Of a stretch of DNA of 9,416 nucleotides, positions 6,715 through 9,416 are shown in pieces. The notes beneath the pieces were generated by a model. It saw only the letters and a list, made by a program, of their open reading frames with translations. It was not told the origin of the DNA and ran no database searches. Made by a program: the position numbers and the translations under genes. Numbering within the stretch: the first letter of the stretch is position 1; each line of letters begins with the position of its first letter. The stretch is from contig JAHZHF010000106.1 in NCBI GenBank assembly GCA_019420405.1, positions 1-9,416 of the forward strand. The letters are read 5' to 3'. This DNA is from Clostridiales bacterium (GTDB lineage Bacteria; Bacillota; Clostridia; Lachnospirales; Lachnospiraceae).

Positions 6715-6736
6715 ACAAAAGGAGTGATAAAATAGG

Positions 6737-8194
6737 ATGAAACAGCCAAATATTATTCTGATTATGACAGACCAGCTCCGCGGAGACTGTCTCGGATATG
6801 CGGGCCACCCCGATGTGAAAACCCCGTATCTGGATACTCTTGCTTCAACCGGCGTCATGTTCTCCCGTGCTTACAGTGCCTGCCCAAGCTGTATTGCCGC
6901 CCGGGCGGCTCTTCATACAGGGATGGCGCAGAACCATCACGGCCGTGTGGGCTACAAAGACGGAGTTTCATGGAATTACGAACACACAATGGCAGGAGAA
7001 CTGTCCAAAGCCGGATATTATACCCAGTGTGTAGGGAAAATGCATGTACATCCTTTAAGAAATTACCTCGGATTTCATAATGTAGAGCTCCACGACGGAT
7101 ATCTGGGAGCGGCAAGAAGCTCCTCTCTCCCCTGGCAGGAATCCCAGCTTGTAGCAGATGATTATTTTTACTGGCTCAAGCAGGAGCTCGGGGTAACGGC
7201 TGATGTAACAGATACCGGTATCGAGTGCAACAGCTTCATCTCCCGCCCGTGGATGCACGAAGAGAAATATCATCCGACTAACTGGGTCACGGAGCGCAGC
7301 ATTGATTTTTTAAGAAGAAGAGATCCCGGGAAACCATTTTTCCTGATGGCATCTTACCTTCGCCCGCATCCGCCGTTTGACGCGCCCCAGCATTACTTTA
7401 ATCTATACAGTAATAAAGAGCTGCATCCGCCTTATATCGGCACATGGGAGACAGACGAATATCTGAAAAGAGACGGCCGTCTCTACGACTCCAAATCCGG
7501 CCCCATCGATCCGGAGCTGATGCGTCAGGCACAGATTGGTTATTATGCCTGCATCACTCATCTTGACCATCAGATCGGACGGCTGATCCTGGCACTAAAG
7601 GAATATGGCGTTTATGACAATTCCATCATCCTGTTCACCTCTGACCACGGAGAAGAATTGTGCGACCATCATATGTTCCGAAAAGCACGCCCCTACGAAG
7701 GCAGCTGTCATATACCGCTGATTATTACAGCAGGGAAAAATGTTCTCACAGATATCGCCTCCTCGTCCATCTGTACAGATGTAGCTGAACTGCGGGATAT
7801 CATGCCGACACTTCTCGACGCAGCCGGCGCAGAAATTCCGGACAGTGTAGACGGACACAGCCTGCTTCCTCTGGTACGCGAACCGGAAAAATCACTGCGA
7901 AGCTGGCTCCATGGGGAACACTCATTTGATGAGTTTTCCAACCACTGGATCGTAACAGAAAAGGAGAAATACATCTGGCACTCATGGACCGGCACCGAAC
8001 AGTACTTTAATCTGGCCGATGATCCCCATGAGCTGACCGATCTGGCTGACGATCCATCCTGCCAGGATCGGATCCAGGAACTCAGAGGATGTCTGATTGA
8101 ATCGTTAAAAGGCCGTCCCGAAGGATACACTGACGGAAACCGGCTCATTGCAGGCCGCCGGGGTATGGACGTACTTCCCGGATGCGGCGTGTAA
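6737..8194 (+). CDS. Sulfatase (S1/alkaline phosphatase superfamily), cytoplasmic, with C-x-A-A-R maturation motif
   Basis: This predicted sulfate ester hydrolase is 485 residues, a normal length for a type I sulfatase. The N-terminal strand PNIILIMTDQ carries the metal-binding D12. The maturation motif is C52-I-A-A-R56 followed by HTG, so C52 would become formylglycine. Other active-site candidates are K101 and H103 (GKMH), H211 (LRPHPP), D303-H304 (TSDHG) and K316. The C-terminal YFNLADDPHELTDLA stretch (about 422-436) is typical of the family's small domain. The protein starts directly at the first beta strand without a signal peptide, so it should act in the cytoplasm. From memory it strongly resembles the Clostridium perfringens sulfatase used to study anaerobic sulfatase maturation, also a C-x-A-x-R protein. 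The ATG at 6737 follows AAGGAGTGAT. The second sulfatase follows after 58 bases, probably in one transcript. Substrate unknown; a sulfated mucin sugar is inferred from the neighbours. Confidence 0.93.
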   Translation: MKQPNIILIMTDQLRGDCLGYAGHPDVKTPYLDTLASTGVMFSRAYSACPSCIAARAALHTGMAQNHHGRVGYKDGVSWNYEHTMAGELSKAGYYTQCVGKMHVHPLRNYLGFHNVELHDGYLGAARSSSLPWQESQLVADDYFYWLKQELGVTADVTDTGIECNSFISRPWMHEEKYHPTNWVTERSIDFLRRRDPGKPFFLMASYLRPHPPFDAPQHYFNLYSNKELHPPYIGTWETDEYLKRDGRLYDSKSGPIDPELMRQAQIGYYACITHLDHQIGRLILALKEYGVYDNSIILFTSDHGEELCDHHMFRKARPYEGSCHIPLIITAGKNVLTDIASSSICTDVAELRDIMPTLLDAAGAEIPDSVDGHSLLPLVREPEKSLRSWLHGEHSFDEFSNHWIVTEKEKYIWHSWTGTEQYFNLADDPHELTDLADDPSCQDRIQELRGCLIESLKGRPEGYTDGNRLIAGRRGMDVLPGCGV

Positions 8195-8238
8195 CTCTGA
8201 GTGATACATGGTTTTCAAATCTTATGAAATATACCAAC

Positions 8239-8255
8239 AAGGAGACAGAAAATTG
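8239..8255 (+). promoter_or_regulatory. Ribosome binding site and TTG start of the second sulfatase
   Basis: AAGGAG (8239-8244) is followed after 8 bases by TTG (8253-8255), which opens a frame giving the standard sulfatase N-terminus. No ATG or GTG in this frame lies at a suitable distance. No promoter or terminator is evident in the 58 bases after the first sulfatase, so co-transcription is likely. Confidence 0.7.
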
Positions 8256-9416
8256 AAAAAACAGGTAATTCTTATAATGACTGATACAACCCGAAAAGAC
8301 ATGCTCGGGTGCTACGGCAACAGCAAGATGATCACCCCCCATCTGGACCGGCTTGCACAGGAAGGAATCCGATACGAAAATGCTTATACATGCCAGCCCG
8401 TATGCGGTCCTGCCCGCTCTGCAATCTTTACCGGAACTTTTCCACATACAAATGGGGCGGTCACGAACTCCATCGCAATGGGCGATAATGTAAAAACAAT
8501 CGGGCAGAGACTGACTGACAACGGATTTCACTGTGGTTATATCGGCAAATGGCATCTGGACGGATACGACTACTTTGGCAACGGCAGATGTCCGGAAGGA
8601 TGGGACGACAAATACTGGTATGACATGCGCAGGTATCTGGACGAATTAAGTGAGACAGACCGCGTCAGATCCCGTCAGGCAGACACCTCCTTCGACAGCG
8701 ATATGACAGAGGAATTCACGTATGCATACAGATGTTCCAAACGGGCGGTAGATTTTCTTGAGGAGTATAAGGACAAGGACTTCTTCCTCACTGTTTCCTA
8801 TGATGAGCCTCACGGGCCCTACCTCTGTCCGGCACCATATAACACGATGTATCAGGACTTCTGTTTCGATGACAACCCGAACTACGAGGATGATTTAAGC
8901 CAGAAGCCGATGTTTCAGCGTCTCTGGGCCGGCGATGCACTAAATAAGACGAAAGAAGAAATCAACCAGCCGTCGAAAAAACTTTCTTTATTCCTGGGAT
9001 GTAATTCTTTTGTCGATCATCAAATCGGAAAAGTCCTGGACAAGATAAGAGAAGTCGCTCCGAACGCTATGGTGATCTATACATCGGATCACGGCGACAT
9101 GCTGGGCAATCACCGTCTGTATAACAAAGATGCCGCCTGCTACAAGGAGATCGCAAACATCCCTCTCCTGATCAAGGGCGGAGAATGTGGAAAGGTAGTC
9201 ACAGCTCCTGCTTCCCACATCGATCTTGCCCCGACCATCCTGGACTATATGGGTATCCCGGTTCCGAAGCTGATGGAAGGCAAGAGTATGCTTCCCCAGA
9301 TTCATGACACCTCCGTTCGCATAAACGATGTTGTTTACACGGAGTTCACCCGTTACGAAGTGGATCACGACGGATTCGGCGGCCTGCAGATAATGCGTTC
9401 CGCAGTCACCGACCGA
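8253..9416 (+). CDS. Second sulfatase (S1 family), canonical C-x-P-x-R motif, truncated by the window end
   Basis: The reading frame is open for 388 codons to the last base of the window; a full sulfatase would continue roughly another hundred residues. The N-terminal strand KKQVILIMTD carries the metal-binding D11. The maturation motif is canonical, C51-G-P-A-R55, followed by SAIFTG. Further active-site candidates are K99 and H101 (GKWH), H187 (DEPHGPY), D279-H280 (TSDHG) and K292. There is no signal peptide, which implies a cytoplasmic enzyme. The start is TTG at 8253, with AAGGAG (8239-8244) 8 bases upstream. The next in-frame ATG (8277) would delete the first strand up to the metal Asp and has no ribosome binding site. 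It differs clearly from the upstream sulfatase outside the active site, so the two probably remove different sulfates. The exact substrate cannot be read from the sequence; GlcNAc-6-sulfate or galactose sulfate are reasonable guesses only. Confidence 0.9.
   Translation, partial: MKKQVILIMTDTTRKDMLGCYGNSKMITPHLDRLAQEGIRYENAYTCQPVCGPARSAIFTGTFPHTNGAVTNSIAMGDNVKTIGQRLTDNGFHCGYIGKWHLDGYDYFGNGRCPEGWDDKYWYDMRRYLDELSETDRVRSRQADTSFDSDMTEEFTYAYRCSKRAVDFLEEYKDKDFFLTVSYDEPHGPYLCPAPYNTMYQDFCFDDNPNYEDDLSQKPMFQRLWAGDALNKTKEEINQPSKKLSLFLGCNSFVDHQIGKVLDKIREVAPNAMVIYTSDHGDMLGNHRLYNKDAACYKEIANIPLLIKGGECGKVVTAPASHIDLAPTILDYMGIPVPKLMEGKSMLPQIHDTSVRINDVVYTEFTRYEVDHDGFGGLQIMRSAVTDR

Larger units (their letters stand above)
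6381..6736. other. AT-rich divergent regulatory region between the importer operon and the sulfatase genes
   Basis: No gene is visible in these 356 bases. The plus strand is strongly T-rich. The stretch holds the leftward promoter of the importer operon, a candidate rightward sulfatase promoter, a perfect 12-nt direct repeat, the 10-bp palindrome ACAATATTGT (6491-6500) and a leader hairpin before the first sulfatase. The ribosome binding sites of both flanking genes lie at its ends (AGGAGG at 6387-6392 on the minus strand; AAGGAGTGAT at 6719-6728 on the plus strand). Confidence 0.8.

Noticed and set aside
6381..6736. CcpA (cre) catabolite-control site in the divergent region
   Set aside because: Stretches around ACGTTTTTT and TTGAAATGATAA were compared with the cre consensus by eye, and none keeps both the central CG and the flanking TG/CA.
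7708..8148. 146-codon minus-strand open frame opposite the first sulfatase
   Set aside because: It is fully antisense to a gene with intact catalytic motifs, and its Ser/Arg-rich translation is typical of a reverse-frame shadow.
1..9416. tRNA, rRNA, CRISPR array, insertion sequence or phage genes
   Set aside because: No cloverleaf, repeat-spacer array, transposase, terminal inverted repeats or phage-type protein was seen on either strand.

Overview
The window looks like a carbohydrate-utilisation locus from a Gram-positive gut anaerobe, most likely a Lachnospiraceae-type clostridium. The evidence is strong AGGAGG-type ribosome binding sites, a lipoprotein sugar-binding protein, a CUT1 sugar importer without its own ATPase gene, moderate-GC coding DNA with a very AT-rich intergenic region, and closest resemblance (from memory) to clostridial proteins. 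The species cannot be named from the sequence.

Layout, left to right. An AraC-family regulator (117-947, +) converges on a leftward operon, and the two are separated by a bidirectional terminator (956-1002). The leftward operon, in transcription order, is: solute-binding lipoprotein (6380-5109), MalF-like permease (5035-4142), MalG-like permease (4120-3248) and a GH112 phosphorylase (3168-1006). A near-consensus promoter at 6439-6411 drives it. A strong hairpin sits between the binding-protein gene and the first permease gene. A 356-bp AT-rich region (6381-6736) separates this operon from a rightward pair of sulfatase genes: one complete (6737-8194) and one running off the window end (8253-9416, TTG start).

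How the genes may work together. GH112 enzymes phosphorolyse beta-galactosides such as lacto-N-biose (Gal-b1,3-GlcNAc) and galacto-N-biose (Gal-b1,3-GalNAc), which come from mucin and milk glycans. The ABC importer would bring the disaccharide into the cell. Neither sulfatase has a signal peptide, so both should be cytoplasmic. The most interesting hypothesis is that the importer accepts sulfated mucin disaccharides, which are desulfated inside the cell and then phosphorolysed to Gal-1-phosphate and HexNAc. No transporter ATPase, sulfatase-maturating radical SAM enzyme, HexNAc kinase or Leloir-pathway gene is in this window, so those functions must lie elsewhere.

Regulatory details worth a look: a perfect 12-nt direct repeat in the divergent intergenic region (candidate operator), a hairpin arm that could alternatively pair with the permease ribosome binding site, and a GH112 TTG start that overlaps a two-codon ATG-TTT-TGA mini-ORF.
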